IMG/VR virus record: IMGVR_UViG_3300042539_001795
Location: 1-34,468 of that record
Direction: 5' to 3' (one strand)
Origin: a virus
DNA length: 34,468 nt
The translations under genes and the position numbers were made by a program. Shown here piece after piece: positions 11,682-21,417 of the stretch. The notes under the pieces are model-generated. The model was not told the DNA's origin. It ran no database searches and saw only the letters and a program-made list of their open reading frames with translations. Position 1 is the stretch's first letter. Each line of letters opens with the position of its first letter.

Positions 11682-13931
11682 CTACACGCCCTCAAGGGCT
11701 GCAACTTTGGCCTCCAGGGTTTCAATCTTGGCGACTGCTTCCTGCAATGCTTTCACCAATCGAGCCTCAGTCTTGGACCAACCAGTAATCATCAACATAT
11801 CGTCTTCGCCTCTTTTGTTGACTACATCAGGGTAAATCTGTTGCATCTCTTGGGCGATGAATCCAATTTGATGGCCGCCACCTTCTGATTCGATGTAATC
11901 AAACTCAACAGGCCGCAGACCAAGGATATTTTCAAGCTGAGGTGGCAGATCTTCGATATTTTCTTTTAATCGAATATCTGATGTTGACCCAAAAGCCGCA
12001 GTATTTGCTCCGTTTGCCGTGATACGCCCGCAGTTGGCTCCACCGTTATTAACCTGAAATTGAATAAAATTTTGCGCTGTAGTTGTATCATTATCAAACT
12101 TTGTAACAAGGATTGATTGGGTAGCGGTATCTCCTGTAACGCCTTGTGTCCCTAATGCGGATTCTATTGCGCTGGATGTTTTTGCAAGCAGCCGGTAAGA
12201 CGTGCTTGGAGTCGCATTTATGCCAACATTTCCGGCGTTACTAATCCTCATCCGTTCCGTCGGGCTGCTCGCTCCGTCGGCAGTAGTGGAGAACACTAAT
12301 CTGCCCGGCATGTCGTTGGCGCCGGGGATGCCGTCTACTTCTGCAAAGATGTAAGCAGCATTTACAAAACTTGTTCCATCGGAACCGCGCCAAGCCAGAT
12401 AACCAAGATTGTCGCCGTCGGCAACTGAAGTTAGCGAACCATCAGTCGTTCCGCGTGATCTTTGAAAATCAAGTACAGAGCAGGCATCCTCGCCTGTACC
12501 ACAATAACTTGTAAGATTGACACCGCCATAATTACCGGCTCCTGTACTGGTTACAGCAAATTTCTGGTCTAGGCGCAAATTATTAGAAGCACTAGACGTG
12601 CCAACTAACAACCTGCCGGAGCTGTCGATGCGGGCGCGTTCTGTGTTGTTGGTGCCAAAGATTACGGAGCCGGTTGAATACTGCTGAAGTAGTGAAAAAT
12701 CATATGGAGAAACGTTGTTGAAATAAAGCTGGCCAAAGGCCGTTCCGCCGTTAGCAAACTCAATTCCAGACTTAAATGCACCTGTCGTATCTATGCGAAT
12801 AAAGTTGTCAACAGTAGCGCCGGAGACTTCTAGTTTGCGATTTGGCGCAGTAGTGCCAATCCCTACTCGGCCTGAGGAGTCGATAAAGATTCGATTTGCA
12901 TTAGCGGCTGAGTCGTAAAGGAAGAAATTCTGACTGTTGAGCGCTTGCCCTAGCTGAAATCCGCCTGCACCCGCTCCACCACTTGTGAAGTTGATTTGTG
13001 AGTTGCCAGCCCCAGCACTATGGGCAATGTTTAATACACGGTTAAATGTGCCAGCTCCATTTACGTCTAATGTTGTACCAGGGCTACTAGTCCCCAGACC
13101 TAAGCGGCCACTGGAGTCCAGGCGCATACGCTCGGTATCGTTGACGCCAAACGCGAGCGGATGGTTAGTAACTGTCTTGAGATTGACCAGGGTAGCGTTT
13201 GAGTCTGCGGAATAAACGCCGCGGACTGTTGCGGAGTTGCTAGAGGTTACGAATGAACCACCACGACCTCCTAACGCCTCAATAGTCGGACCGTATCCGA
13301 AAACCTGATAATCAACAGGCGAGCCTGTACCTACTCCAATATCCCCGTTGCTATTAACAAACAACCGCCCAGTGCCATTAGTCGAGATGGCTACTTGGTC
13401 TGCTCCGGGGGAGTAGATGCCTGTATTCGTGTCGCCAGTGAAGGTAATCGTCGGTGCGCCAGCAGTACCCAACGGATGCTGCGCAATGCTGTCGAATGTT
13501 GCGGTGCTGGTAACGTCCAGCGTGCCAGGCACGTCTACGTTGCTGGTCCACTCAACACCGGTGCCAGCAGCATCGGTTTGGATGAGCTGGCGGGCAGCAC
13601 CGTCTTGCAGTTTGGAGACAGGCAGTTCATCGGCGACGATGCCGACCCAAGTGCTGCCGTTCCAGACTTTCATCTGAGCAGGGGACACACTTGTGTCCAG
13701 CCACTGCTCACCTGTGTAGTTTCCGCTGCTTCCGCCAGAAGCCGGCACACTGTTTGGTGCCGTGGTGCCGACGTGCACCGGGCCTACTTTGACAATGCCT
13801 GTGCCAGCAGAATCCTTGAAAAACAGGCCGGGGCTAGCGGTGTTTGTGTTGATTGCGAGCTGACCGTCAACAATCGTTGTTGTGGGACGCTTATTTGCAG
13901 TGCTGCTACGAAGATGCTTGTACGTGGCCAT
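11682..13931 (-). CDS. tail fibre with C-terminal S74 self-cleaving chaperone
   Basis: A 749-residue fibre. The N-terminus (MATYKHLRSSTANKRPTTTI...GQLAINTN) is the anchoring type seen on cyanophage fibres. The middle holds repeated segments of the form 'RIDSSGRLGLGTSSP', five or six copies, typical of beta-helical trimeric shafts. From about residue 650 comes an intramolecular chaperone of the S74 family: SDIRLKENI with the Ser651-Lys656 dyad, GFIAQEMQQIYP, and a C-terminal helix (LVKALQEAVAKIETLEAKVA) that helps trimerisation. The chaperone folds the fibre and is cut off before Ser651. It probably binds the host surface. Confidence 0.9.
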   Translation of the reverse strand: MATYKHLRSSTANKRPTTTIVDGQLAINTNTASPGLFFKDSAGTGIVKVGPVHVGTTAPNSVPASGGSSGNYTGEQWLDTSVSPAQMKVWNGSTWVGIVADELPVSKLQDGAARQLIQTDAAGTGVEWTSNVDVPGTLDVTSTATFDSIAQHPLGTAGAPTITFTGDTNTGIYSPGADQVAISTNGTGRLFVNSNGDIGVGTGSPVDYQVFGYGPTIEALGGRGGSFVTSSNSATVRGVYSADSNATLVNLKTVTNHPLAFGVNDTERMRLDSSGRLGLGTSSPGTTLDVNGAGTFNRVLNIAHSAGAGNSQINFTSGGAGAGGFQLGQALNSQNFFLYDSAANANRIFIDSSGRVGIGTTAPNRKLEVSGATVDNFIRIDTTGAFKSGIEFANGGTAFGQLYFNNVSPYDFSLLQQYSTGSVIFGTNNTERARIDSSGRLLVGTSSASNNLRLDQKFAVTSTGAGNYGGVNLTSYCGTGEDACSVLDFQRSRGTTDGSLTSVADGDNLGYLAWRGSDGTSFVNAAYIFAEVDGIPGANDMPGRLVFSTTADGASSPTERMRISNAGNVGINATPSTSYRLLAKTSSAIESALGTQGVTGDTATQSILVTKFDNDTTTAQNFIQFQVNNGGANCGRITANGANTAAFGSTSDIRLKENIEDLPPQLENILGLRPVEFDYIESEGGGHQIGFIAQEMQQIYPDVVNKRGEDDMLMITGWSKTEARLVKALQEAVAKIETLEAKVAALEGV

Positions 13932-13968
13932 GCCTTAACTCCCTGCGGGACGGCGTTACTGGCCAAGT

Positions 13969-14127
13969 CTAGTATTCACCTTCGTCGATTTCGAATTCAT
14001 ATTCAGCGAGTGTTTCCGTGATCGTTTTGAACTGCACGTAGTAATCGACATTGCTGACCTTTACAAGCAGCTCACCCGGTGTGCCTCCTCTGGGCAGGTT
14101 TTCGCCGTTGTAATTGAAGCCGGACAT
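13969..14127 (-). CDS. small protein ending DEGEY, 52 aa
   Basis: A 52-codon gene between the two fibre genes. The protein starts MSGFNYNGENLPRGGTPGEL, continues LLVKVSNVDYYVQFKTI and ends EYEFEIDEGEY. It is beta-rich with an acidic tail. The ending matches those of the upstream fibre (VDEGTY) and of the protein at 9539-9700 (FDAGTY). It begins eight bases after the fibre stop, so it is probably co-expressed and may be a fibre accessory protein. Confidence 0.6.
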   Translation of the reverse strand: MSGFNYNGENLPRGGTPGELLVKVSNVDYYVQFKTITETLAEYEFEIDEGEY

Positions 14128-14135
14128 GCCACTGC

Positions 14136-15809
14136 TCAGTAGGTGCCTTCATCAACAGTGCCAATAGTCATGGCACCGGTCGAATTGTTGACCTCGATTT
14201 CGGTGGTTTCGAGGACGATGCCCAGTGTTGATGGTGTGGCGATTTGGACGCGGCCCCACAATGTGGTCAAAGCTGCTTCGGCGTCCGCAACGCCGGTCAT
14301 GGCGGGCGTTAAGGAGCTACCAGCAAAAGTGACGTCTCCAGCATCAATAACGCTGATGCCGGCACCAACCAAGTTGACGTGTGTCCAGGTTGTACCTTGG
14401 CCGGGGCTAAGGATCCAGTCGCCAACGTCAAGGGAAACCGCAGGGGCGGGTGATGTGCCAGTGCCGGCAGTAGTTACCAGCAGATACACACCAGCGCTAG
14501 ATGCTGTTGGTGAGATCAGTGAAGATCCGACTGTCAGGCCAGCGCCAGCGCCGTAGGTGTTCAGGCTGGCAATGGTGTTGGTGTTTGCGTTGTAGGTACC
14601 GCCAAAACGCAAGTTGGCCTGAGCGCCAAATTCGTTGTTGAGCGGGAGGTAGTAGCCCTGTGGAGGAGAAACTTGGCCAACCCACACGTAGGCGGTACGG
14701 TCAGTGGGGTTGATCCAGAGCTGGCCCGCAAACTCAGGAACTGGCTGGCTGCTACTGACTTGCGCGATGCCGTAGTCGGCAAGCTGTTCTGCCGTGACGC
14801 TATTGGCAGCAAGCCGCGCTGATGCAAACGTGCCAGTCGTAATTTTGCTGGCGTCTAGTTCGGGAATATCTGTTGCGGACAGTGCCAGTGCAGCAACAAT
14901 GTGGCCTTGGCTGTCGTAGGTGACTTTGGCAGCACTTGCCGGGGTGATCGAGTTGTTGTGATTGAGTGTTCCAGCGCCGTCGACACCGAGACCGGAGCCG
15001 GGCTTGACTACACCGATGCTGCTGGACGTGGCGACTGGAACGTCGGCCGCGATGATTTGCCGGCCGGCGGTCACCAGACCTTTGGCGTTGTACTGAACGA
15101 CGTGATAATTGCTGGCTTCGGCGGTGACCGTGTTGTTGATGACGACGGTGTCGCCGCTCATCGTCAGGCCGTTGCCATTGACGACAACCGCACCTTTGGC
15201 ACTGGTGGTTGCTGTTGGAAGATCGCCCGCAGCAATCGTGCGGTACCCGACAGCTCCAGCAGCGGAAGTCGGACCAGCGAGGAATTGCGCTGCTGCGCCA
15301 GTAGCGTCCAGTGAAGTTGTGATCGTGACCTGATCACCGGATGTAGTGACGGTCAGGTTGACGATGCCGGCTGTGTCACCGACAACGGTGTTGATGCTGC
15401 CTGCGGCTTTAATGCTGACCCAAGCGCCGCCGTTCCAGCAGTAAATCTTGCTGTCGTCGGTGTCCAGTGCGATCTGACCAACGAATGCGCCAGAGGCGGG
15501 GAGCGTTGTGACGAGATCGACGGTGGATTCGTCGGCCAGTTTGGCGGCGGTTACAGCGTCGTTGGTGAGTTCGCCCGTGTTGACGCTGGCGTCCTGGAGT
15601 GCATCGCCGCTGATGGTATTAGCACCAAACAGGATCTTGGCGCTCGGGATTGTCGCGTCGGCAATCAGCGTGACGGCGTTACCGACAAGGTCAGTAACCG
15701 TGATTTTTTTGGTCTCGCTGGCGCTGATGTCCGCAATCGCCAGAAGGTCGCCTGCGGCCAAGTTGCCGCCAGCAAGAGCCGCCAGTTCCGTAATCCTGAG
15801 ATCGGCCAT
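14136..15809 (-). CDS. tail fibre / receptor-binding structural protein
   Basis: A 557-residue fibre-like protein rich in Gly, Ala, Thr and Val with almost no Cys. The start MADLRITELAALAGGNLAAG, followed by DLLAIADISASETKKITVTDL, is a common N-terminus of cyanophage fibres. The body alternates segments such as 'DLPTATTSAKGAVVVNGNGL' and 'IPELDASKITTGTFASARLA', which fit elongated beta structure, with a WIN/WVGQ 'label' segment near residue 370. It ends VDEGTY. No S74 chaperone is present, unlike the other fibre. It probably attaches to the distal tail next to the tip complex. Confidence 0.8.
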   Translation of the reverse strand: MADLRITELAALAGGNLAAGDLLAIADISASETKKITVTDLVGNAVTLIADATIPSAKILFGANTISGDALQDASVNTGELTNDAVTAAKLADESTVDLVTTLPASGAFVGQIALDTDDSKIYCWNGGAWVSIKAAGSINTVVGDTAGIVNLTVTTSGDQVTITTSLDATGAAAQFLAGPTSAAGAVGYRTIAAGDLPTATTSAKGAVVVNGNGLTMSGDTVVINNTVTAEASNYHVVQYNAKGLVTAGRQIIAADVPVATSSSIGVVKPGSGLGVDGAGTLNHNNSITPASAAKVTYDSQGHIVAALALSATDIPELDASKITTGTFASARLAANSVTAEQLADYGIAQVSSSQPVPEFAGQLWINPTDRTAYVWVGQVSPPQGYYLPLNNEFGAQANLRFGGTYNANTNTIASLNTYGAGAGLTVGSSLISPTASSAGVYLLVTTAGTGTSPAPAVSLDVGDWILSPGQGTTWTHVNLVGAGISVIDAGDVTFAGSSLTPAMTGVADAEAALTTLWGRVQIATPSTLGIVLETTEIEVNNSTGAMTIGTVDEGTY

Positions 15810-15855
15810 GCCCGCAGCTTCCTGGCAGTGCTTACAGTTAAACCCAGTCTAGGGC

Positions 15856-16752
15856 TTACTCCAGTTCTTCCAATAGCAGGTAAGACGTTGGATCCTGTTC
15901 CAGTTCGATCTTGCCGTCGGATTCTTGCAGCAGGTAGCGTTTTTGCTGCGTGCGGGCCTTTAAGCGGATTGGTCCAGTGGCTACAAAGTCAATCGTTCCA
16001 ACGATCACGCTGTCCGGCGTAAAATTTACTGCTGCACTTGTGACCAGTGCATCAAATTCCCACCATAATGCGTCATTAATTTGCGTTGCAGAAAAAGATC
16101 CTGTTTGGGCTGTAGTATTTTCAGCTTTTACGTAAAATTTGCCGTGAAAAGATGAGCCCACTTCTGTACGGACCACGAGCTGCATCAAGTAATGGACAGG
16201 TTCTGTTCCAGCGACGTTGGTGTAGTCCCAGTGTGCGGTTAGTCTGCCGCTTCCTGTGATCAGGCTGCTGTATTGCTGGCGGTGCTGATCGCTGAGTGTT
16301 GTGATGTCGACTGTTTCGCGGTTTGTGTTGAGTTCGTATTCAACAACATCAGCGAGGATGCGGGAGTCACGATCTCGAACAGTTACGCGGATCGGGATGT
16401 TTCGCGTAATCGTTGTAAGGCTTATTCGGCCTGCTGTACTGCCTTCTAAGCTGTCGTCGAAGTTGTTGTACAGCTTAATTCCACCGAGTTCGTCTATAGC
16501 TACGTACCAGTTACCGCTGGTTTGGACGCTACCGACTGTCCAGCCCGCTGCAGATACAAAGTCTAAATTTGTGCCGTCCGTGGTGGCTATTTCAATTAAA
16601 TCGCCACTGACTAGGTAACCTTCGTCGAAATCGAAACTGAAGCGATCTCGCTCAGTGTTTACGTCCGAAGGATTGACGATGGACTCCAGTGACCCTTCTA
16701 GAGACTTACGGGTCAGTTCAATTTGGCCGATTTGACCTAAGTAGATGCCCAT
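15856..16752 (-). CDS. tail protein with tail-tube-like C-terminal domain
   Basis: A 298-residue structural protein. The first half has short beta strands (MGIYLGQIGQIELTR...). About residues 120-260 contain the signature I associate with tail-tube proteins: VEYELNTNRETVDITTLSDQ, then SSLITGSGRLTAHWDY and VIVGTIDFVATGPIRLK. It thus looks like a tube-fold protein with an extra N-terminal domain. It lies downstream of the tip gene, not at the usual tube position, so it may form a distal ring or tail ornament. It overlaps the next tail-tube-like gene by one base (TAATG). Confidence 0.65.
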   Translation of the reverse strand: MGIYLGQIGQIELTRKSLEGSLESIVNPSDVNTERDRFSFDFDEGYLVSGDLIEIATTDGTNLDFVSAAGWTVGSVQTSGNWYVAIDELGGIKLYNNFDDSLEGSTAGRISLTTITRNIPIRVTVRDRDSRILADVVEYELNTNRETVDITTLSDQHRQQYSSLITGSGRLTAHWDYTNVAGTEPVHYLMQLVVRTEVGSSFHGKFYVKAENTTAQTGSFSATQINDALWWEFDALVTSAAVNFTPDSVIVGTIDFVATGPIRLKARTQQKRYLLQESDGKIELEQDPTSYLLLEELE

Positions 16753-17177
16753 TAGATAGTTACCGCCGTTAGTGCTCCAGTGCCTTGGAAGCTGATCTGA
16801 ACAGAGCTGACTTCACCCACGCTGGCACCAAACGAGACGCTGGTGATGTAAGCGGTCAGTTGCACGTCGCTGTTTGCATTGCCGTCCACCAAGCGCAGAC
16901 GCATTGTGACGGTATCGCTGCTGGATACACCAGCAACACGCAGCACTTTCTTCAACGCAGTGGCAGCGTCGTTGCGGCCTGTGTCGTCTTTGTAGTACAG
17001 CAGTGTGGCGCTGCCATTGAATTCCTGCACGCCTGGTACGTAGCTGCGCTGCGATTCGCCAAGCGTGGTGGTTTCCAGCGTTTCGAGCGAGCCAGTTAGC
17101 GTCCAGTTGCTGACTTTGATTTGCTCCACGCCATCAATCAGCAGGCGGCCGTCGCGTCCGGTATAAATCTTGGCCAT
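16752..17177 (-). CDS. small tail-tube-like protein
   Basis: A 141-residue protein matching the tail-tube pattern: MAKIYTGRDGRLLIDGVEQI, then VSNWTLTGSLETLETTTLGE, VQEFNGSATLLYY, LRLVDGNANSDVQLTAYITS and VSFGASVGEVSSVQISFQGTG. Tube proteins form stacked hexamer rings. Because a larger major tail protein is encoded at 26306-27079, this second one may form the tip-proximal end of the tube or a distal ring. It starts and ends in one-base overlaps with its neighbours, so its amount is presumably set together with the tip complex. Confidence 0.7.
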   Translation of the reverse strand: MAKIYTGRDGRLLIDGVEQIKVSNWTLTGSLETLETTTLGESQRSYVPGVQEFNGSATLLYYKDDTGRNDAATALKKVLRVAGVSSSDTVTMRLRLVDGNANSDVQLTAYITSVSFGASVGEVSSVQISFQGTGALTAVTI

Positions 17178-17551
17178 CAGATCACCGCCACCAGATTCAC
17201 TGTAACGCTGCTACGGCCGGGTCTCACTGAGCGGATTTGCGGCTCGCTTTCGTAGCGCCACTTCGTGCCAGGTGGCGCATCCAAGGTTGCCGCGCTGCCG
17301 TTCCAGCCGTTTTGTGTAGCGGAAGGAAGTGTAAAAGTGCGAAGTGTGCCGATGTTTGAGTTGAAGTCGTCGATGAAAAGCTGGGCGTTTGCGTCAGTCA
17401 CGTTTTCGTAGCTAAGACCAAGCTTGGCGTTAGTACGTTGGGATCCGTACAAAATTCGGATCTCGGCGCCCGATTGTGAGTTGTAATTTTTGATGGGCCA
17501 CGCTCCAGGGCTGAACTCGCGGCTGGTTGGCGTCAGTGTCGGAAAAGCCAT
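17177..17551 (-). CDS. minor tail protein, 124 aa
   Basis: A 124-residue beta-rich protein with MAFPTLTPTSREFSPGAWPI, then AEIRILYGSQRTNAKLGLSY and FIDDFNSNIGTLRTFTLPSA. The pattern of strands and its position directly after the J-like tip gene suggest a component of the distal tail, similar to small proteins of cyanophage tails. No catalytic motif. One-base overlaps with both neighbours (TAATG type) indicate coupled translation. Confidence 0.65.
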   Translation of the reverse strand: MAFPTLTPTSREFSPGAWPIKNYNSQSGAEIRILYGSQRTNAKLGLSYENVTDANAQLFIDDFNSNIGTLRTFTLPSATQNGWNGSAATLDAPPGTKWRYESEPQIRSVRPGRSSVTVNLVAVI

Positions 17552-20500
17552 TATTCCAGTACGCGGAAATTCGCCTCAGTGAGCACGTCCTTAGCCACAA
17601 TGCTAACGCCCGTGGAATCGACGGGCACTTCTACGGCGCTGATATTTACCAAGCCATCCTCGTCCAGCGTTAGTTGCTCCACTTGATAAACGGATGCGCT
17701 GGTCTGAAGGCTGAGCAACGTAAACAGACAGCCGCGCAAAGCGGAATCTGTGACGGCGTTGTTTTGGATCGCAATGCGTTGCTCGGTTACAGCTCCAGTG
17801 CTGGGGTTGTAGATCAGGGCGTCGTAGGTCCCGTTGGCGATGGAGGTTACGCTGACCAGGGTGCCAGCGTCAGTGATGCCGCCGTTGTTGGTGGCGCTGT
17901 AGGTGGTGGCTTCGGTGATAATGCGGATGTAGGAACCGGGTTGGATGCCGAGGGCGTCGGGTACGGTCTTGAAGCTGACGGTGTGAGTGACGCGGCGGCG
18001 GATGCTCAGCAGGAACCGTGCGGTCTTCAGTGCTTGGGCACGGTTGGTGCAGAAGTCAGTTAGATCGAAAGCTTGCTGGGTCGTGGAACGGCTGCCTTCG
18101 GGGATGTCGGCCCAGTCGACCAAAGCGGAGGCTTGTGTCGGCAGATCGTTTTCAACGGTGACGCGCCAGGTAACCAAGGCGCGGAAGTTGGCGCGTTGGG
18201 CGGCGTCGATGTACTGGACCTGCAAGCTGTCTTGGATGATGTTGCCCGAGGTGAAAATCTGCTCGATTGCGATGGGCGTGGTGCTGATCTGGTAGCTGCT
18301 GTCGTAGGGCAGCGCCGGCATCATGCCGAATCGGCCGTTTTTGATCGTGAAGTTACAGAGCTGCAGCGCTGCGTTGTCGTAGAGGAACGAGCGCAGGCTG
18401 TCGCTGTCTTCCACCACGCCGTCAAAGAAGATCTTGTTGGCGCGTAAGTACTGGGCGGTTGTGGTGAGTGATTCGACGTCGATCAGCTCTGTGGGGACAA
18501 CATTGCCGACACCTTGGCTCTTGCTGGTCAGGAGGTAGTAGACAAGATCGGCGAAAAGGTTGCTGGGTTTGTTGTCCTGCTCAATCAAGCGGTAAACGCT
18601 GATGCCGGTTGGGACCCAGGCGCGGATTTGACCGATGCCGCCAAGTTGACCGCTGGACTTAACGGTGAATCCCAGTGTGGACATGCCGTAGTACTCGGCG
18701 AGTGTTTCGTTGGAAATGCATTCGTTGACGTAAACGATCTGATGCTCGGGTCCGCTTTCGTTGGACTTGGTCAGCTCCAGATAATGGCTGCAGTCTGAGA
18801 CCTGTGAGTTTTCCTCAAAGACGCGCTCAGCGCTGCTGACTGTAGAGCTGTTGACTGTCGATACGGCTTGGACAGCAGTAACAGCAAAGGCAACGTTGAC
18901 TGCCGAGTAGCCGCCTACGCGCGAAAAGTCATTGTTGACCGGAATGACGACAGTGAATCTGTGGGATGTATTCCACGTGCCGTTTGCAGAAATGACGTTG
19001 TAAGAGACGTTTGTCCACTGGTAAGGATTTCCACGATTTGCGTTGAGATAGACCTGACCAATGGTGACGCCAAGTGTGCCAGCTACAGATGTGGCGTTTA
19101 CGTTGAAAACAATTTGCCCCACGCCGGGCTTATCAAATGTGATGGTGGCGCTGCGGACGCGACCGGCATAATCGCGTGCATATCCCAGTTTTTCGGTAAG
19201 CCACGCATTGACGACTTGCTGGATACTGCCGTTGTTTGAGCTTTGGTCGTATTGGGATAGCGCTGTTGGGAGCGTGGTTTGGGTGGTGGTTACTATGCTG
19301 CCCTCTTGCGGGTCTGTTACAAGTTCGTCGTTTAAGCGAATGTCAGCAATAGTTATAGTGTCATCGCCGTTGGTTGTGATTCTAAAACCGCCATAGTCTG
19401 TGTCTAAATCTATTCCCAAGATGCTGCCAGTATTCGCATTTAAGCGGATAACTCTGTTTGTATCTATGCTGTTGATTGCAATATCCGATCCCGTACGCGG
19501 AATAAATCGGTACTCGTAATATCCAATTTGCTTAGGACGAATGCGGATGTAGTTGTACTGATCGACTGGTGCATTACCAGTCACGCAGAAAACTTGCGGC
19601 ATCCTGCGCCAAGGCTGCTGGGCTTGGCCATAAACCTGAACTGGGCGTACCCAAATAGAAAAGCACGATGTGCGCTCAAAGTACTTATCCATTCGAGGCG
19701 TTGTAAGCGTAATGTCCTGCTTATCGAGTTGGTGCAGTTTGAAAGGCGTAGGAATTGCGTTGAAGTTGCACAGGCCGTTGGCGCGGTTCCAGACTTGGCT
19801 GCGGAGTCCAATTTCGATCACTTGGGCATCACGTCGCACAGGACGGATGCTTGCCATGTGCAGACGGCAGATGTTGAAGAAAGCTGCGCCGCAGTGTTTG
19901 TTGGGGTTGAAGATGCTGCCTTCATAGCCGCCAAGAGGCTCTTCTACTGTTCTTCTGCCGGGCAGCCCGACAGTTGCTACGCCGGTAATTGCTGTGCAAC
20001 GAAACTCAATCCTCTGTGTAATTCCTTTTTTCCACGTATCAGGACTTCTTTTTTCAACGACCCACACCGAAGCACCAATAATCCACTTGGATCCAATCGC
20101 TAGCAAATCGGATGCACGGGCTCGCCACGAATCAGCAGATGTTTTTAGATCTTTGACGTTTACTTCTGTGTCTTTGAAGTCATCTTGATTGAAATCTTTC
20201 CAGTTATTACCATTGATTTCAAATGTTAAGGTATCATTTTCTGCTACCGCCACGATTGTGCGATCTCTTACGTCGGCACCGCCATTGGTTCCGCTGTGTG
20301 CAACAAACCCCATGCGACGGGAGTAAGCACGTCCCACACCTGGCATCCCTACTTGCCCGATATCTTCTTTCGGTTGACCTGTATATAAATGGAGAACATC
20401 GGCATCTGAACCTGCGATTTTTCGGCGGCGGGCTTGGGTTTCAAACCGTGCCTCTTTGTTATCAGGGCCTTCGGTTGCTGCATAGGGCGCCGAGATAATT

Positions 20501-21417
20501 TCCCAGTTGAAGCGGAATGCCGTGCCGTTGTGGATTGGCTCGGCTGTTCCAAACGACGTATCCGCTTGCGGGGTGTACGCCATGGAAAATCCTTGGCTGA
20601 ACTGGCCATCCTCGGTTGGAGCGGTAAAAATCTGGCGGCCAACAGTGCCGCTGGCGCCACCTTGATCTGTACCAGCAATGCGCCGGCTGGGCGTAGGGCG
20701 ATTTTCACCAAGCTGGGAGGACCAGTAAACAGCAAAATCGCGGTTGCCGAGGCTGTTCAGCGCTGTGGTGCCAACGCGGATGCCGCCAAGCTGGGGGGCC
20801 TCACTGCCGTACTCGCCAGCGACGTAGATACCTTCAAACGCTTGGTAGCTGCCGTAGCTGTAGATGCGGCTCCACACCAGTGCAGGCGCAAGAATCAGAC
20901 CGCCGGTTAAAGCGCCGTCAGCGCCAGTGCCTCGCTTGCCAAACGGGATAGGAATTGGCTGACCGTATTCAGCAAGGGCGCTGATGTTATCGAAACTGGT
21001 GGTTTGATTGAAGCGGGTAGGTCCGATTTGATCGGCTAGTTTTTTGCCTTTGATCTTGGCCGGCGTTTCAAGAGCTGGAGCTTTTGGTGCCAGAAGAATG
21101 CTTATAGCAGTAAGCGCCAAGCCGATTGCAACATTAACTGCGATGGTTGTTGCAACAGATTTTGCGGATACCGCTACAGCAGCAACTACTGGCACCATTG
21201 CCGCATAAATTTCGGGGATATTTTCATACTCAGCCGGACGCACATAAGCCGCATCGCGTGCGTAACGGACAAATTCTTTGTATTCCTGTTCAGTGCAACC
21301 AAGCGCTTCAATCAGCGCAATCTCATACGGTAAGAGCGGCGGATCGTAAAGCTTGCCACCGGTTTCCAGTCCACTGCGGAAATCAAGTGGTTTATGAATA
21401 GGATGCCACTCTGCCAT
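17551..21417 (-). CDS. J-like tail tip / central fibre protein
   Basis: A 1288-residue tail tip protein. Residues about 73-112 hold an Ala/Val-rich hydrophobic pair of helices (MVPVVAAVAVSAKSVATTIA...), then ALAEYGQPIPIPFGKRGTG, the usual entry to the 'Phage-tail_3/gpJ' core. Further on come SHYLELTKSNESGPEHQIVY (about residue 900), LTTTAQYLRANKIFFDGVVE and FTIKNGRFGMMPALP, followed by a segment AQALKTARFLLSIRRRVTHT typical of the C-terminal part. gpJ-like proteins form the central spike and contact the receptor. It has no obvious fibronectin domains. Its start overlaps the upstream NlpC/P60-like gene by 106 bases. Confidence 0.88.
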   Translation of the reverse strand: MAEWHPIHKPLDFRSGLETGGKLYDPPLLPYEIALIEALGCTEQEYKEFVRYARDAAYVRPAEYENIPEIYAAMVPVVAAVAVSAKSVATTIAVNVAIGLALTAISILLAPKAPALETPAKIKGKKLADQIGPTRFNQTTSFDNISALAEYGQPIPIPFGKRGTGADGALTGGLILAPALVWSRIYSYGSYQAFEGIYVAGEYGSEAPQLGGIRVGTTALNSLGNRDFAVYWSSQLGENRPTPSRRIAGTDQGGASGTVGRQIFTAPTEDGQFSQGFSMAYTPQADTSFGTAEPIHNGTAFRFNWEIISAPYAATEGPDNKEARFETQARRRKIAGSDADVLHLYTGQPKEDIGQVGMPGVGRAYSRRMGFVAHSGTNGGADVRDRTIVAVAENDTLTFEINGNNWKDFNQDDFKDTEVNVKDLKTSADSWRARASDLLAIGSKWIIGASVWVVEKRSPDTWKKGITQRIEFRCTAITGVATVGLPGRRTVEEPLGGYEGSIFNPNKHCGAAFFNICRLHMASIRPVRRDAQVIEIGLRSQVWNRANGLCNFNAIPTPFKLHQLDKQDITLTTPRMDKYFERTSCFSIWVRPVQVYGQAQQPWRRMPQVFCVTGNAPVDQYNYIRIRPKQIGYYEYRFIPRTGSDIAINSIDTNRVIRLNANTGSILGIDLDTDYGGFRITTNGDDTITIADIRLNDELVTDPQEGSIVTTTQTTLPTALSQYDQSSNNGSIQQVVNAWLTEKLGYARDYAGRVRSATITFDKPGVGQIVFNVNATSVAGTLGVTIGQVYLNANRGNPYQWTNVSYNVISANGTWNTSHRFTVVIPVNNDFSRVGGYSAVNVAFAVTAVQAVSTVNSSTVSSAERVFEENSQVSDCSHYLELTKSNESGPEHQIVYVNECISNETLAEYYGMSTLGFTVKSSGQLGGIGQIRAWVPTGISVYRLIEQDNKPSNLFADLVYYLLTSKSQGVGNVVPTELIDVESLTTTAQYLRANKIFFDGVVEDSDSLRSFLYDNAALQLCNFTIKNGRFGMMPALPYDSSYQISTTPIAIEQIFTSGNIIQDSLQVQYIDAAQRANFRALVTWRVTVENDLPTQASALVDWADIPEGSRSTTQQAFDLTDFCTNRAQALKTARFLLSIRRRVTHTVSFKTVPDALGIQPGSYIRIITEATTYSATNNGGITDAGTLVSVTSIANGTYDALIYNPSTGAVTEQRIAIQNNAVTDSALRGCLFTLLSLQTSASVYQVEQLTLDEDGLVNISAVEVPVDSTGVSIVAKDVLTEANFRVLE

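Noticed and set aside
16785-19239. Several plus-strand open frames of 90-130 codons opposite the tail genes
   Set aside because: They are low-complexity antisense shadows; the minus-strand frames carry recognisable tail proteins and continuous overlaps.
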